Below are positions 52,601 to 64,000 of a stretch of DNA of 64,000 nt, piece by piece (position 1 is the first letter of the stretch; each line of letters begins with the position of its first letter). Source of the DNA: Paulinella micropora (lineage: Eukaryota > Cercozoa > Imbricatea > Euglyphida). Below the pieces are notes generated by a model. That model saw nothing but the letters and a program-made list of their open reading frames with translations, searched no databases and was not told the DNA's origin. Position numbers and translations under genes: made by a program. The stretch covers positions 760,409-824,408 of the forward strand of contig BJOX01000152.1 in the NCBI GenBank assembly GCA_009731375.1. Direction: 5' to 3'.

Positions 52601-54799
52601 GGACTTCTTGGCCCGAGTTGCCTTCCGAATTTGCTTGCGGAGCCGTAGCCAATTCAGACGGGCTTCCGCATTCGATTCATCCCTCCTGTATGCTGCGTAG
52701 GCCTCCCGGCGCTGCTGAATGAGCTCCTTTAGCTCCCCGTCGAACCAATTGTTGGTGAAACGGGGTCGTATACATCTGGAGCCAAGGACCCGGTGCGCCG
52801 CCATTCGGAAGGACTGCGCCACTCGCTCGGTGACGTCATCTACCACCCGTTGGCTGTCGGCACCACCCGATAGGTCAAGCTCAGGCAGCTGATGCACTCC
52901 AAGCTTCTGTAGGCAATGCTGGAATACGTCATCGAACTTGTCGCGTAGATAATCCAGCGCTTGCTTCGCAGCGTGATCATTACCCGAGACACCAGCACCA
53001 ATAAGCTTATCAACACGAAAGGACCTGTAAGGTTTCGCAGCCCGCTTTGGCCGGCGCTGGCCGCTCCACGTCAGTTCGGCCCATACTGCCTTGTGGTCCG
53101 TATCAAGATCATCTTCGCATACTCCGAACTTTGCTCCAGATGCCAAGCCAGGCGACGCGCAGATGTAATCGAGGAGGTGCTTGCCTGTGCCCATGCCGCG
53201 CTGCTCACGCCGGGACCACCAGTAGGACCCTTCCACTGGGCACGAGAAGCCGCTCAGATTTCGCAGGCCCGTAGCGACGAGGACAGCCGCGAGTCTCTTG
53301 CCGTTCTCCGAACGTACCGGTGCTCCCTTATCATCGACCTCCCCGTGCTGACCGACGATGCCCTCCTCTTTTCGGCTGCATGCCGGCCCGAGCTTCGCGT
53401 TGGCATCCGCCACCGTGACCACAAGACCTTTGGCTCCAAAAAAAGCTATAGCTGCCTGCCAGGCCGCATACGCCTCTGACGACTCTTCTTCCTGCGTTTC
53501 CTGGGGAAAGTAGCCGTTGCCCACATAGATATCCTGAGCGCCGGTAACACCCGAGGCGATACGCAGCCACACTTGCTGCCGGTGGTCGACGGGGGCTGAC
53601 ACCAGGTTGCAATACGGACCAAGGAAGTTAGCCACCGCGAATAGAACCCCACCCTTGCAGCGATTTTTCTCGCTGACCTCCGCAGGTTTTCCAAAAATCC
53701 GGAATCCATCCAGGCTGCATTTGGAAAGTTGCTTCTTGCCCATGCGGTGCTCCTGAGCCCCGATGACTAGCCAGCCCTCGTGCTTGTAGAATGATGCCCA
53801 TTCCGCCGTGCCTACGTTGTCGTATCCCGTTTTACCCTGCCAGTTGTGACTCGCGACGAGTAGCTTGAAGCCGGTATCGAACTGCTTGGAGCGGTGCTTC
53901 TTGGCTCGTTTCCGGACCCGACGGCCGCGCTTGGCTTCCGCCCTCGTGCTGCCCCCCTCTGCAGGTGCTTGCGCAGGTTGGTCCCCCACTGCACTGGCCG
54001 CCGAATGCAGGGGCACCACATGCACATCAGCACACTCAGACACACACTTAGGTGCATCGGCAGCCAATTCCGAAGACACCACCTGCACATCATCGACACA
54101 TTCTTCATGCAGAGGCAAGACGCGATATCCCGTCGCAGCTTCCTCCTTCCGGACCGCCGCTTCCCCACGCAGATGGATGCGAATAAGCCTTCGGACACGT
54201 TCCCTGTCCCTGAACCTGCGCCCAAGGGCCACATTGACCCCTCTGCCGAAGAATTTGAGATGTTTGAGTTGCTGCAACGCCGTCTGCCTGCTGTCATCGT
54301 CCTCGTAGACCAGCTCCAGGTGACGAGACATTCGCTGGCCTTGCCACTCCATTACCGGGACCACCAGACCAAGACCGCTCATTTTGGAGGCGATCTCCTG
54401 TAGATTGGCGCGTTCTGAGAGCCCCCAGACAATCAGATTACGCCCGTCCTTGTCGTACCGATCTACCCGCCGGTACCGTCGAGGCGGCGGTGCCATCTGC
54501 CATATAGCGCCGCTCGCCTTATGTTGAAGCGCCGACCCGTGTGCCAGGTTTGGGGAGGAAGGATGAGGCGCAGCTAAGATAGCCTCTCCACGTGGTTCAG
54601 GAATTCCGTCATATACGCGAGCCCTCATCCTCCCATCCTGGGACATCGGGCCAGAGCCCGTCGAAGAGGCATTCCCACGGGGATTGTCCAGGTCTTCGGC
54701 GATTCTACCTTGTCCCATAAGGGCCACAGTGGTAGCTCCGTGCTTCGCGTATTTGTAATCCATTGAGAGTAGTAGACGGCCAATGTCGCTGGCCATCAC
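49688..54799 (-). CDS. LINE-A polyprotein: RRM-like, APE endonuclease, reverse transcriptase, CCHC, SIM and PIP motifs
   Basis: 1703 residues, no stop. Residues ~119-212 (RNLIVWGLSE onward) look like the RRM-like nucleic-acid-binding module of LINE ORF1 proteins; 285-305 is a basic stretch. APE endonuclease ~310-578: N319, QE 349-350, DAN 465-467, D544, DH 568-569. Reverse transcriptase ~860-1200: FVDLRKAF 1009-1016, QQGSPLSP 1069-1076, YADD 1110-1113, YLGV 1188-1191. A CX2C-X9-HX4C knuckle lies at 1445-1463. An acidic tail then has VIDLT (1598-1602), a basic RRGRPR (1621-1626), QRSVSEFF (1640-1647) and ends with PMEVHVQDLDLML. The protein would nick DNA and copy the element RNA in the nucleus. 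All catalytic residues looked for are present, so it may be active. Clade not assigned. The first of two adjacent ATGs is used. Confidence 0.93.
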   Translation of the reverse strand: MMASDIGRLLLSMDYKYAKHGATTVALMGQGRIAEDLDNPRGNASSTGSGPMSQDGRMRARVYDGIPEPRGEAILAAPHPSSPNLAHGSALQHKASGAIWQMAPPPRRYRRVDRYDKDGRNLIVWGLSERANLQEIASKMSGLGLVVPVMEWQGQRMSRHLELVYEDDDSRQTALQQLKHLKFFGRGVNVALGRRFRDRERVRRLIRIHLRGEAAVRKEEAATGYRVLPLHEECVDDVQVVSSELAADAPKCVSECADVHVVPLHSAASAVGDQPAQAPAEGGSTRAEAKRGRRVRKRAKKHRSKQFDTGFKLLVASHNWQGKTGYDNVGTAEWASFYKHEGWLVIGAQEHRMGKKQLSKCSLDGFRIFGKPAEVSEKNRCKGGVLFAVANFLGPYCNLVSAPVDHRQQVWLRIASGVTGAQDIYVGNGYFPQETQEEESSEAYAAWQAAIAFFGAKGLVVTVADANAKLGPACSRKEEGIVGQHGEVDDKGAPVRSENGKRLAAVLVATGLRNLSGFSCPVEGSYWWSRREQRGMGTGKHLLDYICASPGLASGAKFGVCEDDLDTDHKAVWAELTWSGQRRPKRAAKPYRSFRVDKLIGAGVSGNDHAAKQALDYLRDKFDDVFQHCLQKLGVHQLPELDLSGGADSQRVVDDVTERVAQSFRMAAHRVLGSRCIRPRFTNNWFDGELKELIQQRREAYAAYRRDESNAEARLNWLRLRKQIRKATRAKKSASFKQVQEEAVKCQREQSSKRFWLLAKRLGGARRTKVSAPVQREDGSLACTLPEKVARWEEFRKNSVKPRENPASAAVVVECCAEAGSLEWEEAEAKRQFHWNDRFRDEVARAMKEHEVGEDTCEELDKPFTQEEVLARQRALNNHKACGEDKVKNEMLKYGGAYINGYLTQYFNWIREAERTPKAWGKGIIVNIPKGGDPTDPDNWRDISIISCLGKLYLSLLATRLTLFVDGPDKLRPEQGGFRPGRRTTDQVFTLWQRLKGRQQQKRESYVLFVDLRKAFPSVWRDGLFERLWKLGVRGKFWRTLRRCYEQTSSQVLVDGALTPEVLEGVGVQQGSPLSPTLFNVFMDELCDRLASALKITDVKRLNDIKALLYADDVALIAHSRTELQKMVNVVAKFAEDYRLEVNLKPGKTEIMPIYTSSKAKRPSIRERGEPVVWFRGQKLCVTSQYKYLGVVITDDLKWKEQALRATRVTEVATAGWYSLWCAGEIQARYRLMCWNQLVGAKLKYAFDVWRAPVSQLTKLEAAMLRPMRMILGISPKTSKWITLFLARSLSAERLRRAAQLKFYGRLRVLPEKRFPVIASQVKSDWTAEAEGAIRDSMDLQQGLQELLNSSEKDLEGWSSTVDKWALQQDVKMVQQLMWDKREAGSDLTDGLRVILRQVFGTKEFPRWVALDDAHYNLLRRRLLSCNNRLRLYRSKLVSGMSPRCFCCHDDVNESLAHFLWDCPMHEGRRKQLLLSMQRLGGMAVGGAEGDGGSEEGGEVVGGEVVVEDVLLGREREGSVRQGWDDMSPVDQSRLFCKLFQGKSRFRSNFRLAALLGVTALRPPPKLDVLFGSYVSECWSAREGKREELGVEDGGEEVIDLTEVPSASVPPSPPSDVDVARRGRPRSVDVLARERGSGAQRSVSEFFSSANTLASSSSCTSQPPSAPAVAVAAMSVWCSDNALGSADPGDPMEVHVQDLDLML

Positions 54800-55790
54800 C
54801 GCCGCGCCTCTTTACGCCGAGGAAAGCGCCCGTCCATGCAAATAGCATCGGCGGTATCTGCAACACACACTACACGCATTTCCGCCGGTGTCACTGGACG
54901 CTGCCGCGTCGCTTCGTGCCCTTCGGCGCCCGCCAGCACCCCCAGCGTCGCCAGAACCTGCCTCACGCACTACACACACTCTCCATCGCATCGCCAACGC
55001 CTCTACTCTCATGCCTTATGGACTTTCAGCTGCTCCTAACAATACACATCATGAGGTACGGGTGTCCCCGAGTGGAGCCAGATCGGACGGCGTGCCGCTG
55101 AAACTCCTTCCCCCACGTGGGTATAGAAGGCGCGAACCTAGCGGTACCTATAGGGTCTTACAGACAAGTATAGTAATCCCAGCCGAAGCTGCTCAGTTAG
55201 AAATGCAACGGTGGAGGGTGTGAATGCATGGGGCAAGGCACGGCAACGCAGCAAGGCACTGGCAAGGCATTGGGACCGACTGAAGCCCCTCTCCAACGTG
55301 CGCTCATCATGTGTTCCAGTTAGGCAACCCCGAAGAAGCGAAGATAGGGAGGAGACAAAACCCAGATAGGATGAAGATAGGATTAACATGAAGCCGAAAT
55401 GGAGCCGAGTTGGAACAGGTCAACTCAGCCCCATCTCGGCTCAATGTGAATCCTATCTTCAACCCATCTCGGTACTGTTTCCTCCGAATGCTCACCTCAA
55501 CAAGATCACCAAACCGGAACTGGAAGCCCCCAGGCATTTACTCGGCAGGAAATTCGGCGAAAATGGGCTAACCAGGAAACCAGACCCAAACCAACAGCCA
55601 AGAAAAACGAGCCAACCAACAATCCAACAGACAACCCCACAACCTGCCTGGCCGAACCCCTACCGAGTAAATGCCCAGTTGAGAGTTGCGCATATCCCGG
55701 TGACCGCCCTCCCCAAGCGGTCACCTTCGTGGGGAGAGGCCCAACCACCTCCTCTTCCCATGGAGTGTCATCTTGTGCACCCCTCCAGAA
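54800..55790 (-). promoter_or_regulatory. LINE-A 5' untranslated region, presumed internal promoter
   Basis: ~990 nt between the element start and the first ATG. The first ~60 nt (GGAGGGGTGCAC, GGGAAGAGGAGGTGG) are conserved in element F, which suggests a functional start such as an internal promoter. Short upstream open frames exist (for example 54812-55012, minus) but have no recognisable content. No promoter motif is claimed. Confidence 0.55.
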
Positions 55791-55886
55791 TAATAATAAT
55801 AATAATAATAATGATAAATAATAACAATTGTAAAGGTCCTGTACACAACAACAACAACAATAACACCAATAACACCAATAACATCA

Positions 55887-55919
<33 letters not shown>

Positions 55920-56205
55920 ATAGCAACAATAGCAATAAAAACAACAGCAGCAACAACAACAACAATGGCAACAACAACAACAGGAGAAACAACAACAACG
56001 ACAACAACAATGGCAACAGCAACAATAACAACAACAGCAGCAGCAACAACAACAATAGCAGCAATAACAACAATAACGACAACAACAATAACAACAATAA
56101 CAAAAACAGCAGCAGCAGCAGCAGCAACAACAACAACAACAGCAACAACAACAACAACAAAAACAACAACAACAACAAAAACAACAACAACAACAACAAA
56201 CAACG

Positions 56206-56270
<65 letters not shown>

Positions 56271-56378
56271 CACTAGCAAACTAGCAACTAAATAAACATG
56301 TACTGTAATGGATGTCGTTGCTGCTAATAACAACGATGCACATATGAACATACACCACCAGCACAAACAACAACAACA

Positions 56379-56414
<36 letters not shown>

Positions 56415-56430
56415 TAATATAATAATAATA
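55791..56430 (-). repeat. Right-arm anchor: CAA repeats plus unique piece
   Basis: AAT, then TAAAGGTCCTGTACAC, CAA/CAG repeats, and a unique piece at 56275-56385 (CTAGCAAACTAGCAAC, TGCACATATGAACATACACC). It is the reverse complement, in order, of 29606-30280. Confidence 0.92.
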
Positions 56431-56698
56431 GTGCTTCTCTGTCAATGGCTGATGCATTTCTGCACATGCGCCTCCATCGTCTCACCCGTGAGGGGAGTAC
56501 GAAGAATTGACGATAAGCTCTAATGACACCCCCGCAAGGGCAGTTCCAACACTTCCAGACGGGCCGGTATGTTCAATGAAAATACTGGTCCAGAAATAGA
56601 CCGGTATGTTCAATGAAAATACTGGTGGCACCGACGGGAATCGAACTGGCGACAGGGCCCAGATGGTAGAACTTGACCACTGGGCTATCACGGTGTCC
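56431..56698 (-). mobile_element. tRNA-related SINE, long subfamily, right arm only
   Basis: Full copy between AAT tracts with the 37-bp duplication. The matching left-arm place (around 29605) is an unbroken ATT tract. Confidence 0.94.
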
Positions 56699-59041
<2,343 letters not shown>

Positions 59042-59272
59042 GGACACCGTGATAGCCCAGTGGTCAAGTTCTACCATCTGGGCCCTGTCGCCAGTTCGAT
59101 TCCCGTCGGTGCCACCAGTATTTTCATTGAACATACCGGTCCGTCTGGAAGTGTTGGAACTGCCCTTGCGGGGGTGTCATTAGAGCCTATCGTCAATTCT
59201 TCGTACTCCCCTCACGGGTGAGACGATGGAGGCGCATGTGCAGATTTGCATCAGCCATTGACAGAGAAGCAC
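59042..59272 (+). mobile_element. tRNA-related SINE, short subfamily
   Basis: Full copy between ATT tracts. It sits at the mirror place of the left-arm SINE 28392-28618 and in mirror orientation, but belongs to the other subfamily. Confidence 0.94.
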
Positions 59273-59337
<65 letters not shown>

Positions 59338-59340
<3 letters not shown>

Positions 59341-59427
59341 CCTTTGGCTGTCGTTGCCCAGCAAACTAGAAGGACTATCTCCACCTAAAACAGTATGTAT
59401 GTATGTATGTATAACGACAGGCAAAGG
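59338..59427. repeat. 90-bp foldback around a repeated 35-bp unit
   Basis: TACCTTTGGCTGTCGTT (59338) pairs with AACGACAGGCAAAGGTA (59411) at 16 of 17 positions. Inside is CTAGAAGGACTATCTCCACC, also found at 28290-28335 and 62265-62310. Confidence 0.8.
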
Positions 59428-59469
59428 TATGTTGTTACTATTATTATCATTGTTATTATTATTATTGTT

Positions 59470-61020
59470 ATTATACAGGCACGCCAAGTCAAAAAAGTCG
59501 CCCCCGTGCGTGAGGTTCCGGGGCAAGGTTCTCAACGTCACCGACCACTACAAATACCTGGGAGTTCTGCTCACGGACACCCTCTCCGATAAACCGCAAG
59601 CGAAGCGGGCGGCGGAAATCACTGTAGCGGGAACGGCTGCCTACTACCCCCTCTGGATTGCCCACGAAGTTCCAGCGCGTCTTCGGCTGATGAATTGGCA
59701 GCAAATGGTTGGCGCAAAGTTGCTTTACGTATTGGCCTTTTGGGATCTGCCGGGCGCCAACAAGCTGAGTAAGCTGGAAGGCGCGTTGGTAGCGCCCTTG
59801 CGGGTCATTTTGGGTGTTGGTACACGCACAACCGGCTGCATCACCAGGGGTTTAGGCCGCACGCCGAGTTTTAGCATCCTTGCCAAGGCGGCCCGGCTTC
59901 GGTTCCTAGGGCGCATCGAGCTACTGGGCAACACAGCGCTAACACGCAGGCTTTACAACACGGGTCGGTGCAAATGGAAGGAAGATACGGAAAATTTGAT
60001 CTTAGCAGATCACAGGCTGCGGGAGGGCTTGGATGCGCTCAAGCGGGTCGTGAACGAAGATGGCACGGTAGATGATACGGACTGGCGGGCCGCTCTGGCG
60101 AACTGGAACGAGGTGGTAAAGCAATGGTCTGTCCGGCAGGAAGTAGCTGGCTGGAAGCGGCAGGCTAAGCCCTCTGATGGGCTTAGGGTGCTGCTTAGCC
60201 AGATGTCTTCCCGCTCNNNNNNNNNNCAGCTCTGCTGTCCCACGCTGGCGGGGCGCTGGAGGGGGGAAGTCACAACCTTATCAGAAGGCAATTGTTGAGC
60301 TGCAAGAATCGCCTTCACCTCTACCGATCCAAATTTGGCTCATGCTCGCCGGATTGCTCAAGCTGTTTCGCCTTGTGTGATACTGAGGTTAACGAGTCGT
60401 TACGTCACTTCCTGCTGCATTGCCCAACGTTTGCGAGCTCTCGTGAGGCACTGTTTAAGTTTATCGATGAGGCGCAAGCCCGGCAGCCCCTCATCGAGGA
60501 GGGCTCTATCACAGGGAACTGCGGGAGGCGGAGGAGGAGATGAGGCTCTTCAAAGAGGAATGGCTGAAGGGGGAGGATGAAAAGATGGCGGCGATGCTCG
60601 GCGTTATGTTTATCCCTATCCCAGAAGAGGTGGAGGAGGAGTTAGGGAGGTTTGTTGACACCATCTCGAAGGAGTGGGAGGTGTTGGAGGCGCAGATCAG
60701 GGAGGCGGAGGGGGTGGAGGAGGAGGAGGAGGTGATCGACCTCACGGTCGTTCAAGAGGTGGGTAGAAGGAGGAGGGGAAGCCTAGTCAGGTAGAATGTC
60801 TGGCTAGATCTGTTGTAGGTGGAGGTCAGCGCAGCGTCGCGGACTTCTTCTCGGCAGATAACTCCTCTCACTCCTTGACCCACTTGCACATGCACAGCAC
60901 GCTCACTTGCACATTGCACCGCCAGTCGAGTCTTTGGAGCGGAGCCGCGTCACCGAACGGCCCCGTGATACCAATGGAGGCACATGTCCGACAGGATCAA
61001 AGGCCAATTGACTGATAAGT
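59470..61020 (+). pseudogene. LINE-B, 5'-truncated and frame-shifted relative of LINE-A
   Basis: Starts within the RT thumb region (matching LINE-A residue ~1157; YKYLGVLLTD) and keeps the LINE-A order to the end, at roughly half identity. Ns at 60217-60226 interrupt it. Reading moves through three frames: 59470-60216, 60292-60543 with a knuckle (CDTEVNESLRHFLLHCP), 60540-60794 with EEVIDLTVV (VIDLT 60732-60746), then QRSVADFFSADN (QRSVADFF 60827-60850) to IPMEAHVRQDQRPID and a stop at ~61014. The SIM-like and PIP-like motifs survive despite divergence. It ends in GATAAGTCT then ATT repeats. Not functional in this copy. Confidence 0.9.
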
Positions 61021-61028
61021 CTATTATG

Positions 61029-61081
<53 letters not shown>

Positions 61082-61083
61082 CA
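61021..61083. repeat. ATT tract between two LINE-B 3' ends
   Basis: ATT repeats of ~60 bp. Confidence 0.97.
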
Positions 61084-61199
61084 TTTGCACATTGCACCGC
61101 AAGTCGAGTCTTTGGAGCGGAGCCGCGTCACCGAACGGCCCCGTGCTACCAATGGAGGCACATGTCCGACAGGATCAAAGGCCAATTGACTGATAAGTC

Positions 61200-61200
<1 letters not shown>
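61084..61200 (+). mobile_element. LINE-B 3' end fragment, ~117 bp
   Basis: Second copy of 60904-61020 (TTGCACATTGCACCGCAAGT through ACTGATAAGTCT) with about two differences, again followed by ATT repeats. Confidence 0.9.
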
Positions 61201-61242
<42 letters not shown>

Positions 61243-61281
61243 TATTATTTATCATTATTATTATTATTATTGTTATTATTA

Positions 61282-61324
<43 letters not shown>

Positions 61325-61363
61325 CATTATTATTATTATTATTGTTATTTATTATTATTATTA

Positions 61364-61403
<40 letters not shown>

Positions 61404-61466
61404 TATTTATCATTATTATTATTATTATTGTTATTATTATTGTTATTATTATTATTATTATTATTA

Positions 61467-61509
<43 letters not shown>

Positions 61510-61553
61510 TATCATTATTATCATTATTATTATTATTATTATTATTATCATCA

Positions 61554-61615
<62 letters not shown>
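61201..61615. repeat. ATT microsatellite
   Basis: ATT with GTT, ATC and TTTA variants; no gene. Confidence 0.97.
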
Positions 61616-61616
<1 letters not shown>

Positions 61617-61713
61617 GGGAGTACATAGGCCATCGGTCCTTTCCATGGGCTGATTGGTATAAAGCTCCTAGAGTAATGTTCTATGCCGTCACTTCCTTTA
61701 TTCCACCGATTGG
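61616..61713 (+). mobile_element. Short retroposon B, copy 2, cut by a gap
   Basis: First ~98 bp of B, near-identical to 1940-2040, then Ns 61714-61925. Confidence 0.88.
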
Positions 61714-61925
61714 NNNNNNNNNNNNNNNNNNNNNNNNNNNNNNNNNNNNNNNNNNNNNNNNNNNNNNNNNNNNNNNNNNNNNNNNNNNNNNNNNNNNNNN
61801 NNNNNNNNNNNNNNNNNNNNNNNNNNNNNNNNNNNNNNNNNNNNNNNNNNNNNNNNNNNNNNNNNNNNNNNNNNNNNNNNNNNNNNNNNNNNNNNNNNNN
61901 NNNNNNNNNNNNNNNNNNNNNNNNN
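61714..61925. other. Assembly gap, 212 N
   Basis: Run of N between B and C. Confidence 0.99.
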
Positions 61926-62214
61926 CAGGACCCAGCAGACACCAGATTGTTATGGGTGGGGTTTCGAGGCAGCTCTAGCAACCGCGCTTGGTGTATGCAC
62001 TTGCACATTCGGTGACGTCTTGCAAGAGGTTGCTGGGACTGCGGAATAACCTCGGCTTAGTGCAGTCTTGCCCTCAGGAGCTCCATCGGTGGCCCCGATC
62101 ATCAGGCGAGAGACTGACACGGGGGGGTGGAGGACCTCGAACAAGGGTATTGGAGGCTTATGTCCGTTGAGGATATGCCATTAGCTGCATCAGTACGCCT
62201 CAGATATAGTAAAT
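61926..62214 (+). mobile_element. Retroposon C, 3' part
   Basis: Near-identical to 21226-21512 and ends in CCTCAGATATAGTAAATA before ATT repeats. The 5' part is in the gap. Confidence 0.92.
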
Positions 62215-62274
<60 letters not shown>

Positions 62275-62738
62275 AGCGAACTAGAAGGACTATCTCCCCC
62301 TGAAACAGTATGTATGTATGTATGTATGTATGTATGCATGCATGCATGCATGCATGCATGTATGTATGTATGTATGTATGTGTGTATGTATGTATGTATG
62401 TATGCATATATGTATGGATGTAGAACAACTTCAGAGTATATTGAATAGTATGTATGTATGTATGTATGTATATATGTATGTATGTACGTATGTATGTATG
62501 TAGAACAACTTCAGAGCATATTGAATAGTATGTATGTATGTATATATGTATGTATGTACGCATGTATGTATGTATGCATGCATGTATGTATGTATGTATG
62601 TATGTATGTATGCAGATATGTATGGGTGTAGAACAACTTCAGTGTATATTGAATAGTATGTATGTATATGCATGTATGTATGTATGTATGTATGTATGTA
62701 TGTAGAACAACTTCAGAGTATATTGAATAGTATGTATG

Positions 62739-62769
<31 letters not shown>

Positions 62770-62858
62770 GTATATGTATGGATGTAGAACAACTTCAGAG
62801 TATATTGAATAGTATGTTTGTGTGTGTATGTGTGTGTGTGTGTGTACGTGTGTGTGTA

Positions 62859-62890
<32 letters not shown>

Positions 62891-63236
62891 TGTGTGTGTG
62901 TGTGTGTTTATACATTGACGATTTTCTATGTGTCGTGTAACGAAGCTTTCACTGACATATAAACATACATACATACACACATACATACATACATACATAC
63001 ATACATACATGCATACATACAACTCTCACCTTCCAGTTTGGGGCCCCAAGGTTTTCCTTGCAGGCATATTTGTATTATGCTGTATGTATTCTATTGTATG
63101 TGTTGTATGCATGTATAACACCCACCTTCAAGTGTTGGGGGGCCCAACGTTTTCCTTGCGGGTAGATTTTCAACCTGTATATATATATATAATATATATA
63201 TATATATGTATATGTATATGTATATGTATATATACA

Positions 63237-63295
<59 letters not shown>

Positions 63296-63310
63296 TACAT
63301 ACACACACAA

Positions 63311-63365
<55 letters not shown>

Positions 63366-63463
63366 ACATATACATACATACATATATATATATATATCTA
63401 TATTTATATATATATATATATATACATACATATATATATATTTTTATATATACATATATATGT

Positions 63464-63534
<71 letters not shown>

Positions 63535-63587
63535 CATACATATTCAACACAAAGAATTATGTACAATGAGTAAGCACGCAAGTAAAT

Positions 63588-63657
<70 letters not shown>

Positions 63658-64000
63658 GGATAGATGGATAGATAGATAGATAGTTAGATATGTTTAATCT
63701 ATGGGCGTGGCGTAGCTGTAAAAGCCATAAGCCTGCTATACTACCCATGGGCAGGAACTCTCAGCACTTCACAAGCTGCACACCAACCATCCGCTCGGGT
63801 TGGTGCCCGTGCCCAGTTCAAGCCGAAAGGCAGCCGAGGATTTGAGCTGTACAGGAACAACCACTAAAAAGACTCCCCCAGGGGTGTGTGCCATAAGGAG
63901 ATGATGACACGAACAAGCCGAGGCTTCGGGAGTTCATGCTCGTTGTGAGTTGCCTTCTACAACCTCGACTTCATCAACCCTTTGCATCACGACCCTGGTC
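62215..64000 (-). repeat. Inverted duplication, right arm, outer part
   Basis: Reverse complement of 26447-28335 anchor by anchor. Five or more copies of the AACAACTTCAGAGTATATTG unit lie in ATGT repeats (62402-62810), then TG, ACAT, TA and CA arrays, a GATA array, and the 63690-64000 anchor, which reaches the window edge. A ~47-bp piece at 63541-63590 (CACAAAGAATTATGTACAAT) has the same orientation as its left-arm copy at 27026-27072, not the inverse. Confidence 0.9.

Larger units (their letters stand above)
49676..55790 (-). mobile_element. LINE-A copy 2, full-length non-LTR retrotransposon
   Basis: A 6.1-kb element on the minus strand: ~990-nt 5'UTR, a single 1703-codon ORF, ~12-nt 3'UTR, and an ATT-type tail in place of poly-A. 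Its 5' end (55790) matches the 5' end of element F, and its 3' end matches LINE-A copy 1, so both boundaries are supported by independent copies. AAT repeats flank both sides. The matching ATT tract in the left arm (30281-30480) has no such insertion. Confidence 0.92.

Noticed and set aside
53865-54403. Plus-strand open frames inside the LINE
   Set aside because: Shadows of the GC-rich minus-strand LINE ORF; no recognisable motifs.
55725-55790. Separate short element in the plus orientation next to the LINE
   Set aside because: Read on the minus strand it is the 5' end of LINE-A; the match to element F's 5' end explains the similarity to 2888-2945.

Overview
The window is eukaryotic nuclear DNA from a large, repeat-choked genome. 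There is no dense gene layout. Instead there are very long ATT, GATA/TATC, ACAT/ATGT, CA, CT, CAA and CTA microsatellites, at least fifteen copies of one tRNA-related SINE, several other short retroposons, and three copies of LINE retrotransposons. I cannot name the species. Twelve runs of N mark assembly gaps, so the order of the most repetitive parts should be treated with care. No single-copy host gene could be supported.

Layout. 1-1534 is the 3' half of a decayed LINE (LINE-A copy 1). 1.5-3.1 kb holds a SINE and two other short retroposons in ATT tracts. 3.1-10.4 kb is mostly TATC/ATGT arrays, including a 1181-bp tandem duplication. 10.4-19.7 kb is simple sequence with palindromes, minisatellites and a 1.1-kb polypyrimidine tract. 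19.7-26 kb has SINEs, a second retroposon family, two inverted-repeat (MITE-like) elements and an eight-unit tandem array. 26.4-34.3 kb and 46.9-64.0 kb form the arms of a large inverted duplication. Its 12.7-kb spacer contains a decayed gag/protease-like retroelement (about 36.5-39.5 kb) and about 7 kb of A-rich non-coding DNA. The right arm has gained a full-length 6.1-kb LINE (LINE-A copy 2, 49676-55790, minus strand), a truncated related LINE (LINE-B, 59470-61020), and further short elements. The left arm shows the matching sites empty or much shorter.

How the parts work together. The only intact long coding region is the 1703-codon LINE-A ORF. It carries an RRM-like module, an APE-type endonuclease, a reverse transcriptase and a CCHC knuckle, and ends in a SUMO-interaction-like motif (VIDLT) and a canonical PCNA-binding box (QRSVSEFF). 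Both terminal motifs recur in the diverged LINE-B. The last ~55 nt of LINE-A, LINE-B, the SINE, element F, element C and probably element B share a core close to ATGGAGGCRCATGTSC before an ATT-repeat tail. All of these lie in ATT tracts. The simplest reading is one retrotransposition system: LINE-A/B supply the enzyme, the short elements borrow its 3' recognition module, and integration is into or primed on ATT microsatellites. The shared 3' module, the SIM-PIP tail and the large inverted duplication with filled and empty sites are the main discoveries offered here.
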